Positions 1 through 6,262 of a DNA stretch of 6,698 nt are shown in pieces. The position numbers and the translations under genes were made by a program. Every line of letters starts with the position of its first letter. The stretch's first letter is position 1. The DNA comes from an uncultured Lachnospiraceae bacterium (GTDB lineage Bacteria; Bacillota; Clostridia; Lachnospirales; Lachnospiraceae), in NCBI GenBank assembly GCA_934394615.1, contig CAKRRJ010000105.1, positions 1 through 6,698 of the forward strand, read 5' to 3'. The notes under the pieces are model-generated. The model was not told where the DNA came from. It saw only the letters and a list, made by a program, of their open reading frames with translations, and searched no databases.

Positions 1-1071
1 ATTTTAAAGATCGTCGGCAAAGAGAAGAGCGTTCTGACCATGGGCATCACCGGTTACATTACCGGTATCCCGGTATTCTGTGATTCCGGTTTCGTCATCT
101 TAAGCCCGATCTCCAGAGCCCTGGCAAGCCAGAGTAATGTTTCCCTGGCTGTTATGGCAACCGCCCTTTCCGGCGGCCTGTATGCAACCCACTGTCTGGT
201 ACCGCCGACTCCTGGCCCGATTGCCATGGCAGGTACCCTGGAGGCAGACCTGGGCCTGACTATCCTGGTTGGCCTGATCATTTCCATCCCGGCTGTTGCA
301 TCTGCCCTGATCTATGCAAATAAGGTATCCAGCAAGATTGATATCCCGGCAAACCCGGAGTACACCGTAGAAGAACTGGTAGAGAAATACGGCAAACTTC
401 CTGGTGCATTACATAGCTTCTCCCCGATCCTGCTCCCAATCATCCTGATTGCCTTAAAGTCTGTCAGTGATTTCCCGAGCGCACCGTTTGGTGACGGTGC
501 CGTGAAGATGTTCTTCTCCTTCATTGGTAACCCGGTTATCGCCCTGATTCTTGGTGTATTCCTTGCCATGACCCTGATTCCGCAGGAAGAGAAGCAGAAT
601 TCCCTGAAATGGATCACCGAGGGTGTTACCAACTCCGCAGGTATCCTGGCAATTACCGGCGCAGGCGGTTCCTTTGGCGCCATCCTTCAGAAACTCCCGA
701 TCGCGGACGCTCTGAGCGCATCCTTACTGGGACTTGGCGTAGGCGTGTTCCTGCCGTTCATCATTGCAGCACTGTTAAAGACCGCGATGGGTGCTTCTAC
801 CGTAGCCATGATCACTACATCCGCCATGATCGCTCCGATGATGCCGGCCCTGGGATTCACTTCCCCGTTAGCAAAGGTTCTGGTTATCATGGCCATCGGT
901 GCAGGATCCATGACCGTATCTCATGCAAATGATTCTTACTTCTGGGTTGTGTCCCAGTTCTCGGATATGGATACGCAGGATGCTTATAAGTGCCAGACCG
1001 GTATGACGGCAGTGATGGGTATTACGACCATTATCGTGGTATTTATCCTGTCTCTGATCTTTGTACATTGA
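1..1071 (+). CDS. GntP-family gluconate/carboxylate:H+ symporter, C-terminal part
   Basis: The reading frame is open from base 1, so the gene starts upstream of the window. About 356 residues are visible; the family is usually about 440-450, so roughly the first 90 residues are missing. The protein is an inner-membrane permease made largely of hydrophobic segments. Family-typical stretches are GIPVFCDSGFVILSP near the left edge, the loop LVPPTPGPIAMAGTLEADLG (bases about 196-255), and the C-terminal region with HANDSYFWVVSQF (about 922-960), matching the conserved H-x-NDS-x-FW region of GntP permeases. GntP members import gluconate or related sugar acids with protons; the exact substrate (gluconate, glycerate, or another hydroxy acid) cannot be read from sequence. 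The methionine at base 40 is internal and is not the start. A hairpin follows the stop at 1109-1142. Family is secure, substrate is not. Confidence 0.93.
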   Translation: MLKIVGKEKSVLTMGITGYITGIPVFCDSGFVILSPISRALASQSNVSLAVMATALSGGLYATHCLVPPTPGPIAMAGTLEADLGLTILVGLIISIPAVASALIYANKVSSKIDIPANPEYTVEELVEKYGKLPGALHSFSPILLPIILIALKSVSDFPSAPFGDGAVKMFFSFIGNPVIALILGVFLAMTLIPQEEKQNSLKWITEGVTNSAGILAITGAGGSFGAILQKLPIADALSASLLGLGVGVFLPFIIAALLKTAMGASTVAMITTSAMIAPMMPALGFTSPLAKVLVIMAIGAGSMTVSHANDSYFWVVSQFSDMDTQDAYKCQTGMTAVMGITTIIVVFILSLIFVH

Positions 1072-1108
1072 TTGCCAACAGGTAAATAAAGTCGTTTTAG
1101 ACGATACG

Positions 1109-1142
1109 AATGCCCCGCAGACTTATGGGTTTGCGGGGCATT
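1109..1142. terminator. Hairpin between convergent genes, likely bidirectional terminator
   Basis: AATGCCCCGCAGAC (1109-1122) pairs with GTTTGCGGGGCATT (1129-1142), with one G-U pair and a 6-base loop. It lies 37 bases past the permease stop and 5 bases past the AIM24 stop on the other strand. Neither flank carries a clear run of T (on +) or A (before the hairpin), so it is not a textbook intrinsic terminator. Stem strength and position between converging genes are the argument. Confidence 0.7.
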
Positions 1143-1147
1143 GTGAG

Positions 1148-1984
1148 TTATTTCCCAAATGTATTGCTGTTTTTGGCAGCGGATTTGGCTGCCAGTGTAT
1201 TTGTAGAAGAAAACAGGGAATCAGTTGGTGCAACTGGACTCATCAGCACACGACCGGAACCGCGGTACACATTTACGAGGCCTTCGCCGCTTACTGCAGA
1301 TCCAACCAGAGTTTTGGTGGTGCGTTCTACGGTAAAATCAAGATTTGAGGACCAGCATACAGCCAGATTGCCATCGATTTTTAATTCATCATTTTCCAGT
1401 TCAATTTCAATCAGTTCATCTTCCGGTACATTACTCTCTAAAGCAACCGCACCGTTACCCTGCAGGCTCATATTAAATAAACCTTCACCGCCTAATACAG
1501 CGGAAGAGAGAGTCTTACGTGCCACAATGTTGCGCTTCACATTTGCGTCACAGGCAAGAAACATTCCATCTTCAATGGTCATTCCAACATTTCCCCATTT
1601 GGAAACATCCTGAAGGATAATGTATTTGTAGGTTGGTTCCAGAACAAGAAATCCTTCACCGATATATTCGGGTTTTACGGCAGTTTCTTTGGTAACGGCC
1701 CCTTTGATGGCCTTGCCAAAGAGATCGCCGAGTCCCTTTACTCCGGATGTTGCCTGTACATTTCCACCCATCCATTGCATGGCACCGGCCTGAATGACGG
1801 CAGAATGATCTCGGCTGATGTCAATGATTACCTGCCGCCTCCGGACATTCATCTTACTCATGAAGTATTCATCGATAGCGTTCATAGGAGATACGCTGGC
1901 ATCCTGAACATATTCTAATACATGAAAGTTATTGATAGTGCTGATAATTTTACGGTTATTGTTCTCAAGATTAACAATTCTCAT
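1148..1984 (-). CDS. AIM24 family protein (DUF124)
   Basis: This is a 278-residue protein of the AIM24/TIGR00266 family (Pfam AIM24). The family folds as beta-rich, repeated sheets and has no firmly established biochemical role in bacteria; the name comes from a yeast mitochondrial protein. Visible family signatures are VIQAGAMQWMGGNVQATSGVKG (about residues 63-84), the central PEYIGEGFLVLEPTYKYIILQ, and the glycine-rich GGEGLFNMSLQGNGAVAL and VSGEGLVNVYRGSGRVLMSP near the C-terminus. There is no signal peptide or membrane segment, so it is probably cytoplasmic. The start is supported by AAAGGAG (bases 1993-1999, minus strand) 8 bases before the ATG, and by a good promoter further upstream. 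It is monocistronic: it converges with the permease gene on one side and diverges from the DUF11 gene on the other. The C-terminal 30 residues are Ser/Ala/Asn-rich and probably disordered. Confidence 0.9.
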   Translation of the reverse strand: MRIVNLENNNRKIISTINNFHVLEYVQDASVSPMNAIDEYFMSKMNVRRRQVIIDISRDHSAVIQAGAMQWMGGNVQATSGVKGLGDLFGKAIKGAVTKETAVKPEYIGEGFLVLEPTYKYIILQDVSKWGNVGMTIEDGMFLACDANVKRNIVARKTLSSAVLGGEGLFNMSLQGNGAVALESNVPEDELIEIELENDELKIDGNLAVCWSSNLDFTVERTTKTLVGSAVSGEGLVNVYRGSGRVLMSPVAPTDSLFSSTNTLAAKSAAKNSNTFGK

Positions 1985-2031
1985 GAGGGATTCTCCTTTG
2001 TGTGATTATTGTAGAAAACCGTTGCATATGA

Positions 2032-2059
2032 ATCATAGTATATATGGGAATTCTGTAAA
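2032..2059 (-). promoter_or_regulatory. Sigma-A promoter of the AIM24 gene
   Basis: Read on the minus strand: -35 TTTACA (2054-2059), a 16-base spacer, -10 TATGAT (2032-2037). Transcription would start near 2025, giving a leader of about 40 bases that contains the AAAGGAG ribosome binding site. Both hexamers are five of six matches to consensus. Confidence 0.6.
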
Positions 2060-2133
2060 AGTAAACATCATGATTAGGGACAAACTATTTATGAATGATA
2101 CAAGCCCTGCACCAGCTTCCTGGTTTTGTCATA

Positions 2134-2142
2134 TGCTATACT
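2134..2142 (+). promoter_or_regulatory. Extended -10 promoter of the DUF11 gene
   Basis: TGC-TATACT at 2134-2142 is an extended -10 (TGn followed by TATACT). No good -35 hexamer is seen about 17 bases upstream, which is acceptable for extended -10 promoters. The predicted start near 2149 precedes the ribosome binding site by only about 8 bases, so the leader is short. This also rules out the in-frame ATG at 2095 as the true start, because it would lie upstream of transcription. Confidence 0.5.
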
Positions 2143-2156
2143 GTAACCACTCAAAA

Positions 2157-2162
2157 AAGGGG
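2157..2162 (+). promoter_or_regulatory. Ribosome binding site fixing the DUF11 start
   Basis: AAGGGG at 2157-2162 lies 10 bases before ATG 2173. The alternative in-frame ATG at 2095 has no comparable site, so the start is placed at 2173. Confidence 0.6.
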
Positions 2163-2172
2163 ACAACAGCAT

Positions 2173-3024
2173 ATGGCATTTTTTACGAATCAGGCGCAGC
2201 TGCGCTACGGTAATGAAGTAGCCAATTCTAATATTACCGTTGGAGAAATTCAGGAGGTTCTGGCTGTCACCAAGACCGCAGTGAAACAGACCTATCGGCA
2301 GGAGGATACCGTGACCTATATCATCAGCATCGTCAATGCCGGAACCACAGAGTATACCGGACTGACTTTGACTGATGACCTTGGACGATATGCCTTCGGA
2401 GAAGAAGAGCGTACTCCGCTGGACTACGTTGCAGGAACCATTCACTATTACCGGAACGGTGTGATCCAGGCAGCTCCGACGGTGGAAGCTGGTCCACCCC
2501 TTGTGATCACCGGAATCAGCGTGCCGGCAGGCGGCAATGCCACGATCGTTTATGAGACCCGTCTGAACGCTTACGCGCCGCTGCGGATCGAATCGGAGAT
2601 CACCAACGTCGTGACGGTATCCGGAACCTGCATTACCGGAATCACCGCAACGGAAACCATTTCCGCGGTGGCAGAGCCGATCCTCTCGATCACCAAATCC
2701 GTCAGTCCGGTTCCGGTAACGGAGTGCGGCAGACTGACTTACACCTTCGTGATTCAGAACACCGGCAATGTCCCAGCAGACCCGGCCACCGAAGTCATTG
2801 TAACCGATACCTTTGACCCGATCTTGAGAGACCTGACCGTCACTTTCAATGGAACCGCCTGGACCGATCCCACCAACTACACCTACGATGAAACCACCGG
2901 AGCCTTTGCAACTGTTCTTGGTGAAGTCACTGTCCCGGCAGCCACCTACACCCAGGATTCGGAAACCGGCGAATGGACTACCAGCCCGGGCGTCAGCACC
3001 CTGATCGTGACGGGAACAATCTAA
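2173..3024 (+). CDS. DUF11 / TIGR01451-type repeat protein
   Basis: A 283-residue protein beginning MAFFTNQAQLRYGNEVANS. I chose this start over the upstream ATG at 2095 because of the ribosome binding site at 2157-2162 and the promoter at 2134-2142. It contains two beta-sandwich-like repeats of the DUF11 (conserved repeat) type. Their equivalent cores are AVTKTAVKQTYRQEDTVTYI (from residue 31) and SITKSVSPVPVTECGRLTYT (from residue 172), each followed by an N-x-G turn and a TDD or TDTF strand. The repeats are about 141 residues apart. Composition is rich in Thr, Val and Gly and poor in Lys, as in extracellular adhesin-like domains. However, no signal peptide, membrane segment or LPxTG sorting motif is visible. 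Function is unknown; DUF11 domains generally occur in surface proteins as structural repeats. The stop is followed after 3 bases by the end of the converging dehydrogenase remnant, with no terminator between them. Confidence 0.87.
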   Translation: MAFFTNQAQLRYGNEVANSNITVGEIQEVLAVTKTAVKQTYRQEDTVTYIISIVNAGTTEYTGLTLTDDLGRYAFGEEERTPLDYVAGTIHYYRNGVIQAAPTVEAGPPLVITGISVPAGGNATIVYETRLNAYAPLRIESEITNVVTVSGTCITGITATETISAVAEPILSITKSVSPVPVTECGRLTYTFVIQNTGNVPADPATEVIVTDTFDPILRDLTVTFNGTAWTDPTNYTYDETTGAFATVLGEVTVPAATYTQDSETGEWTTSPGVSTLIVTGTI

Positions 3025-3027
3025 GAA

Positions 3028-3540
3028 TTATTCGGCCTGAAAACCATTCACGCCTTTAAAGGATGAATAGCCGTCATCCGCCATAACCGTGGTTCCGTTG
3101 ATGGCGCTTGCTTCCGGGAGAGACATCAGCCAGATGGCATCCGCGATCTCTTCCGGAAGAATGATGCGGCCTTTCATATGCAGACGGCTTCCGATCTCCT
3201 CGATTGGCTTATCGATCATGCCGGTTTTTACCCAGCCCGGAGCAACGGATAAGACGCGGATTCCATAAGGAGAGAGTTCCCGTGCCATAGCCTGGGTCAG
3301 CATTTTGACTCCGCCCTTGCTTGCATGATAGCCAATGGATTCGGTATTTGCCAGAAATCCATCAATGGAGCCCACGTTGATGATAACGCCGGAACGCTGT
3401 TTGAGCATTTCCCGGGCAGCGAGCTGGCTTAAATTGATGGTTCCCATCAGATTAATGTTAATGGTATTCTGAATGTCGGAAAGTTCCAGATCAACAAAGG
3501 CCCCGCGAGTACCAACAACTCCGGCTACGTTGGCCAGGAT
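3028..3540 (-). pseudogene. Short-chain dehydrogenase/reductase, 5'-truncated remnant
   Basis: About 170 C-terminal residues of a classical SDR. In order on the minus strand they show ILANVAG (the N-x-A-G motif after strand beta-4), NINLMG, INVGSIDG with the catalytic Ser, the active-site YHASK (Tyr and Lys), the beta-6 region APGWVKTGM, and the C-terminal NGTTVMADDGYSSFKG. Classical SDRs are about 250 residues, so the first ~80 are missing, including the TGxxxGIG nucleotide-binding motif. Without that motif the product cannot bind NAD(P) in the normal way. The frame stays open to an ATG at 3663, but the extra residues upstream of base 3540 are antisense to the LysR sequence and look nothing like an SDR, and no ribosome binding site precedes that ATG. 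The retained part has no stops or frameshifts, so the loss looks recent. The substrate is unknown; a sugar or polyol dehydrogenase is a guess from family breadth only. Confidence 0.8.
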
Positions 3541-4131
3541 GAGATTTATATTGGCGTGGCTTTGAACCAGTGCCCGGAATTTCTGATGAATGGGTGCAGT
3601 ACCTTTCAGAAAAAATTCCCCCAGACGATTCTTCATCTGAAGGAACTGCCTTATGAACAGCATCTGGACTGGATCCGTCAGGGAAAAATCGATCTGACCG
3701 TGATCGCGAAACCAAAGGACTCCTGCCTGGATGGGCTGGTGTATGAGGCGCTTTGTGAGGATACCTGTTCTTTTGGGGTCAATGAAGAATCTGCGCTGGC
3801 GCAGAAAGATAAGATTCAGCTTCAGAATCTGGATGGTCGGATGGTTTTATGCAGAAGCTACCAGTATATGGAAGTACCGTTTGAAGAAATGCTGAAAGAC
3901 AGCGGGGCAAAGCTGCAGACGCTCCACACAGAGTACAATCTGGAGTCTATGGCGCAGGCAAAATTCAACAATTCCATGCTGGTATTTCACAGTCACTGGA
4001 AAAACTGCTATTCCCATATCCTGAAAGTCCTGCCTTCCGATATCAGAGATGGAAGTGTGGGCGCAGCAATGCGGAAAGAAGACCGGGAGAGAATGAAAAA
4101 TCTGGTTGCAGAACTTGAGAAAGCGGTTTAG
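3541..4131 (+). pseudogene. LysR-type transcriptional regulator, effector-binding domain only
   Basis: About 196 residues matching the C-terminal substrate-binding domain of LysR-type regulators. They begin EIYIGVALNQCPEFL (the usual first beta strand, G-x-L-x-IG-like), followed by TFQKKFPQTILHLKE and WIRQGKIDLTVI, all standard for the family. Full-length members are about 290-300 residues. The missing ~90 residues are exactly the N-terminal winged-helix DNA-binding domain and linker helix, so this product could not act as a normal regulator. The only candidate start is GTG at 3556, without a convincing ribosome binding site; the frame closes upstream at the TAA at 3430. The sequence begins where the opposing dehydrogenase remnant ends. 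LysR genes commonly lie divergent from a target gene, so the missing parts would have been the two gene starts and the shared promoter. Could it still be expressed by read-through from the DUF11 promoter? Possible, but unproven. Confidence 0.8.
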
Positions 4132-4172
4132 CATATCATTATTGTGATTTATGAGGAGGAACAGAGAAAACT

Positions 4173-4355
4173 ATGGGAAAATCAGGAAAAGAACGGCGCG
4201 CCATCATGCGCGATTATCTGGAGACACACGATCTCGATTCCGCGCAGTCACCACTAAAATATGATCTGCACAAATATGCGTCTTATCTGGAGAAACATCA
4301 CCTGGATGCAAAGAACGTGAAGCCGGAGATACTGGAGAAATTCCGGATTAAATAA
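4173..4355 (+). CDS. Small conserved-looking protein of unknown function (60 aa)
   Basis: The 60-residue product, MGKSGKERRAIMRDYLETHD to EKFRIK, is highly charged, with a basic N-terminus and alternating Lys/Glu/His, and probably all helical. I do not recognise the family. A strong ribosome binding site (GAGGAGG, 4153-4159) precedes the ATG at a rather long 13-base spacing. An in-frame stop at 4152-4154 excludes a longer start. No signal peptide or membrane segment is visible. It begins 41 bases after the LysR remnant on the same strand with no terminator between, so it may have been the second gene of a LysR operon. A weak independent promoter is possible: TTGAGA (4115-4120), 16 bases, CATTAT (4137-4142). 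The long palindrome downstream may end its transcript. Confidence 0.65.
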   Translation: MGKSGKERRAIMRDYLETHDLDSAQSPLKYDLHKYASYLEKHHLDAKNVKPEILEKFRIK

Positions 4356-4377
4356 ATATCAGTTTAAAGGAATAACC

Positions 4378-4602
4378 AATAAGGTCCGAAGTTCCGGGCA
4401 CACCGTACAGAAACGCGGCACTACGTGGAATTTTGTACTTCGTGTGCTCCGCCGCTTATTGTCTCCCCTGCGACCCAAACTCTCTCGCTTCGCTCGTTCA
4501 AACAAGGGTCTCCGGGGAGACACTATGCTCGCTCACGAAGAAAATTCCAATGTGCCGCTAACTCTGTACGGTGTGCCCGGATTACCGGCTTCGGACCTTA
4601 TT
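4378..4602. repeat. Long imperfect palindrome (~225 bp), MITE-like or structured RNA element
   Basis: Almost the whole segment folds on itself. Paired blocks from outside in are: AATAAGGTCCGAAG 4378-4391 with 4589-4602 (14 bp); CCGGGCACACCGTACAG 4394-4410 with 4564-4580 (17 bp); GCGGCAC 4415-4421 with 4552-4558; TGGAATTTT 4426-4434 with 4541-4549; CTTCGTG 4438-4444 with 4534-4540; GTCTCCCC 4461-4468 with 4514-4521; GACCC 4472-4476 with 4506-4510. This totals about 67 perfect base pairs around a ~29-base apical region rich in CGCTT/CGCTC. The outer 14-bp arms look like terminal inverted repeats, but I see no clear target-site duplication. It fills the gap between the converging 60-aa gene and pncB and could terminate both transcripts; both flanks are T-rich in the outgoing direction. 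Whether it is a dispersed repeat cannot be decided from one copy. The 64-codon frame inside it (4425-4619) is judged spurious. Confidence 0.8.
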
Positions 4603-4623
4603 TGATTTATTTCCACTAAATTT

Positions 4624-6084
4624 TTACTCGTGATAATGATAGCTGTCTAGCAGTTCATTCTTCATATCCCACAGCGGCTTGGACAGATCCACATGTACTC
4701 TGTGCGGGAACTCCAGTCTCAATGATTCTTCCCACAGGGTAGCGAGCTCTTTCTTGCAGTACTTCTGGATATCCATGACCTTCGGGGATTCGTAGACACA
4801 CTCACCTTTTAAGAATACCGGGATCATCATCTCGCGCATGGTGTAGGTTCCCGGTGCGAGGTGGGTCTTTTTCCAGGTTTCTTTCGGGTCGAAGAGCAGG
4901 AGAGACTTGTTGGTGTCGTACTCCTCATCCACCAGACAGATCAGGTCTGCGATGATCTTGCCAGTTTCCGTATCATAGATACGGCGGATGGTCTTGTTGC
5001 CCGGGTTGGTGATTTTCTCTGCGTTCTCGGACAGTTTGATCTTCGGAATAAATGTTCCGGTTTCCTTATCCTGAATAGCGGCCAGTTTGTATACGCCGCC
5101 GAAAGACGGGCAGTCCTTGGAAGTGATCAGGTTGGTGCCGACACCCCAGGAGTTGATGGCTGCGCCCTGCAGCTTCAGGGAAGAGATGAGGGTCTCATCC
5201 AGGTCATTGGAAGCGGAGATGACAGCATCCGGGAATCCGGCAGCGTCTAACATCTTCTTGGCTTTTTTGGACAGGTAAGCCAGGTCACCGCTGTCTAAGC
5301 GGATTCCGTAGAAAGTCAGCGGAATGCCGGCCTCGCGCATTTCCTTGAAGACCTTGATAGCGTTCGGAATACCGGAATTTAAGGTATCGTAAGTATCAAC
5401 CAGAAGGATGCAGGCGTTCGGATACAGTTTTGCGTAAGTGCGGAACGCGGTCAACTCATCCGGGAAGCTCATAATCCAGCTGTGGGCGTGGGTACCCTTG
5501 ACCGGAACATCAAACATCTTGCCGCAGAGCACGTTGGAGGTACCGATGCATCCGGCAATCATGGCAGCGCGGGCACCGTAGATACCGGCATCCGGACCCT
5601 GGGCGCGGCGCAGGCCAAACTCCATGACGCCATCCCCCTGGGCTGCGTAAACCACGCGGGCTGCCTTGGTAGCAATCAGGGACTGGTGGTTGATGATGTT
5701 TAAGAGCGCGGTCTCAATAAGCTGAGCCTCCATAATCGGAGCAATGATCTTTACAAGCGGTTCTCTTGGGAAGACAACGCTTCCTTCCGGAATGGCGTAA
5801 ATATCGCCGCTGAAATGAAAATGACGGAGATAGTCGAGGAAATCCTCCTCAAACATACCGGTGGTGCGTAAGTAGTCGACGTCATCTTCATCAAAATGCA
5901 GGTTCTTTACGTAGTCGATCACCTGGTCTAAGCCAGCGCAGATCGAATAGCCGGAGCCTACCGGGTTATTTCTGTAAAACGCGTCGAAAATAACAGTTTC
6001 ATTTGCATCTTTTTCTTTAAAATAGCCCTGCATCATAGTCAGTTCGTAAAAGTCTGTGAGCAGGGTAAGGTTACGTTCACTCAT
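4624..6084 (-). CDS. pncB: Nicotinate phosphoribosyltransferase
   Basis: A complete 486-residue enzyme of NAD salvage. It joins nicotinate to PRPP, with ATP hydrolysis, to give nicotinate mononucleotide and pyrophosphate (EC 6.3.4.21), in the cytoplasm. Visible signatures are LTDFYELTMMQGYF at residues 9-22 (the N-terminal family motif), FGLRRAQGPDAG (156-167), and GTHAHSWIMSFPDE (197-210) containing the His expected to be phosphorylated by ATP. IRLDSGDL (261-268) and SWGVGTNL (312-319) form the phosphoribosyl/phosphate-binding part of the type II PRTase barrel. Length is normal for the family. AAGGAG (6092-6097, minus strand) lies 7 bases before the ATG. The gene stands alone, divergent from ileS and converging on the long palindrome. 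A small inverted repeat near the transcription start may be an operator. Confidence 0.96.
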   Translation of the reverse strand: MSERNLTLLTDFYELTMMQGYFKEKDANETVIFDAFYRNNPVGSGYSICAGLDQVIDYVKNLHFDEDDVDYLRTTGMFEEDFLDYLRHFHFSGDIYAIPEGSVVFPREPLVKIIAPIMEAQLIETALLNIINHQSLIATKAARVVYAAQGDGVMEFGLRRAQGPDAGIYGARAAMIAGCIGTSNVLCGKMFDVPVKGTHAHSWIMSFPDELTAFRTYAKLYPNACILLVDTYDTLNSGIPNAIKVFKEMREAGIPLTFYGIRLDSGDLAYLSKKAKKMLDAAGFPDAVISASNDLDETLISSLKLQGAAINSWGVGTNLITSKDCPSFGGVYKLAAIQDKETGTFIPKIKLSENAEKITNPGNKTIRRIYDTETGKIIADLICLVDEEYDTNKSLLLFDPKETWKKTHLAPGTYTMREMMIPVFLKGECVYESPKVMDIQKYCKKELATLWEESLRLEFPHRVHVDLSKPLWDMKNELLDSYHYHE

Positions 6085-6138
6085 GCCGGTTCTCCTTCTG
6101 GTTATGGGATTATTGTTAAAATTGTGTAAAACAATAGT

Positions 6139-6167
6139 AGTATATCATCAGTTTTCACAAAAAACAA
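6139..6167 (-). promoter_or_regulatory. pncB promoter
   Basis: On the minus strand: -35 TTGTTT (6162-6167), a 17-base spacer ending in TGA, then -10 TATACT (6139-6144), giving an extended -10. Transcription would begin near 6132 with a leader of about 48 bases. The inverted repeat ATTGT-GTAAA-ACAAT (6121-6135) overlaps the predicted start, which would suit a repressor site. Confidence 0.6.
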
Positions 6168-6210
6168 TGCATATGACATAAATTTAACAAATGGAGTGAT
6201 AGCAGAAACC

Positions 6211-6239
6211 TTGACAATTCTCAGTCAAATTAATATAAT
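6211..6239 (+). promoter_or_regulatory. Consensus sigma-A promoter of the ileS T-box transcript
   Basis: TTGACA (6211-6216), a 17-base spacer and TATAAT (6234-6239) match the sigma-A consensus at all twelve positions with ideal spacing. Transcription should begin near 6246, about 17 bases before T-box stem I. Strong constitutive initiation with control at the leader is the usual arrangement for T-box genes. Confidence 0.9.
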
Positions 6240-6262
6240 GAGAAAGAATGTAATATCAAAAA

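Noticed and set aside
1110..1613. 167-codon frame on + opposite the AIM24 gene
   Set aside because: It is antisense to a clear family member; Ser/Thr/Pro-rich composition is typical of a shadow frame.
2095..2172. 26-residue N-terminal extension of the DUF11 protein from ATG 2095
   Set aside because: It has no good ribosome binding site, the extended -10 box at 2134-2142 lies inside it, and a proper site precedes ATG 2173.
3061..3079. GGATGA/TCATCC hairpin as DUF11 terminator
   Set aside because: It has only 6 bp, lacks a following T run and lies within the SDR coding sequence.
3541..3663. Overlapping sense/antisense coding of SDR and LysR
   Set aside because: Only the LysR reading matches a family here. 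The minus-strand extension to ATG 3663 is unlike SDR N-termini and lacks a ribosome binding site, so it is read-through of a deletion junction.
4378..4602. CRISPR array or tRNA in the palindromic region
   Set aside because: There are no regularly spaced direct repeats and no cloverleaf; the structure is a single long hairpin.
4425..4619. 64-codon open frame on + inside the palindrome
   Set aside because: It lies almost wholly within the self-complementary element, has no ribosome binding site, and its composition follows the repeat rather than a protein family.
4861..5703. Plus-strand frames opposite pncB
   Set aside because: They are antisense shadows of a complete, well-conserved enzyme gene.
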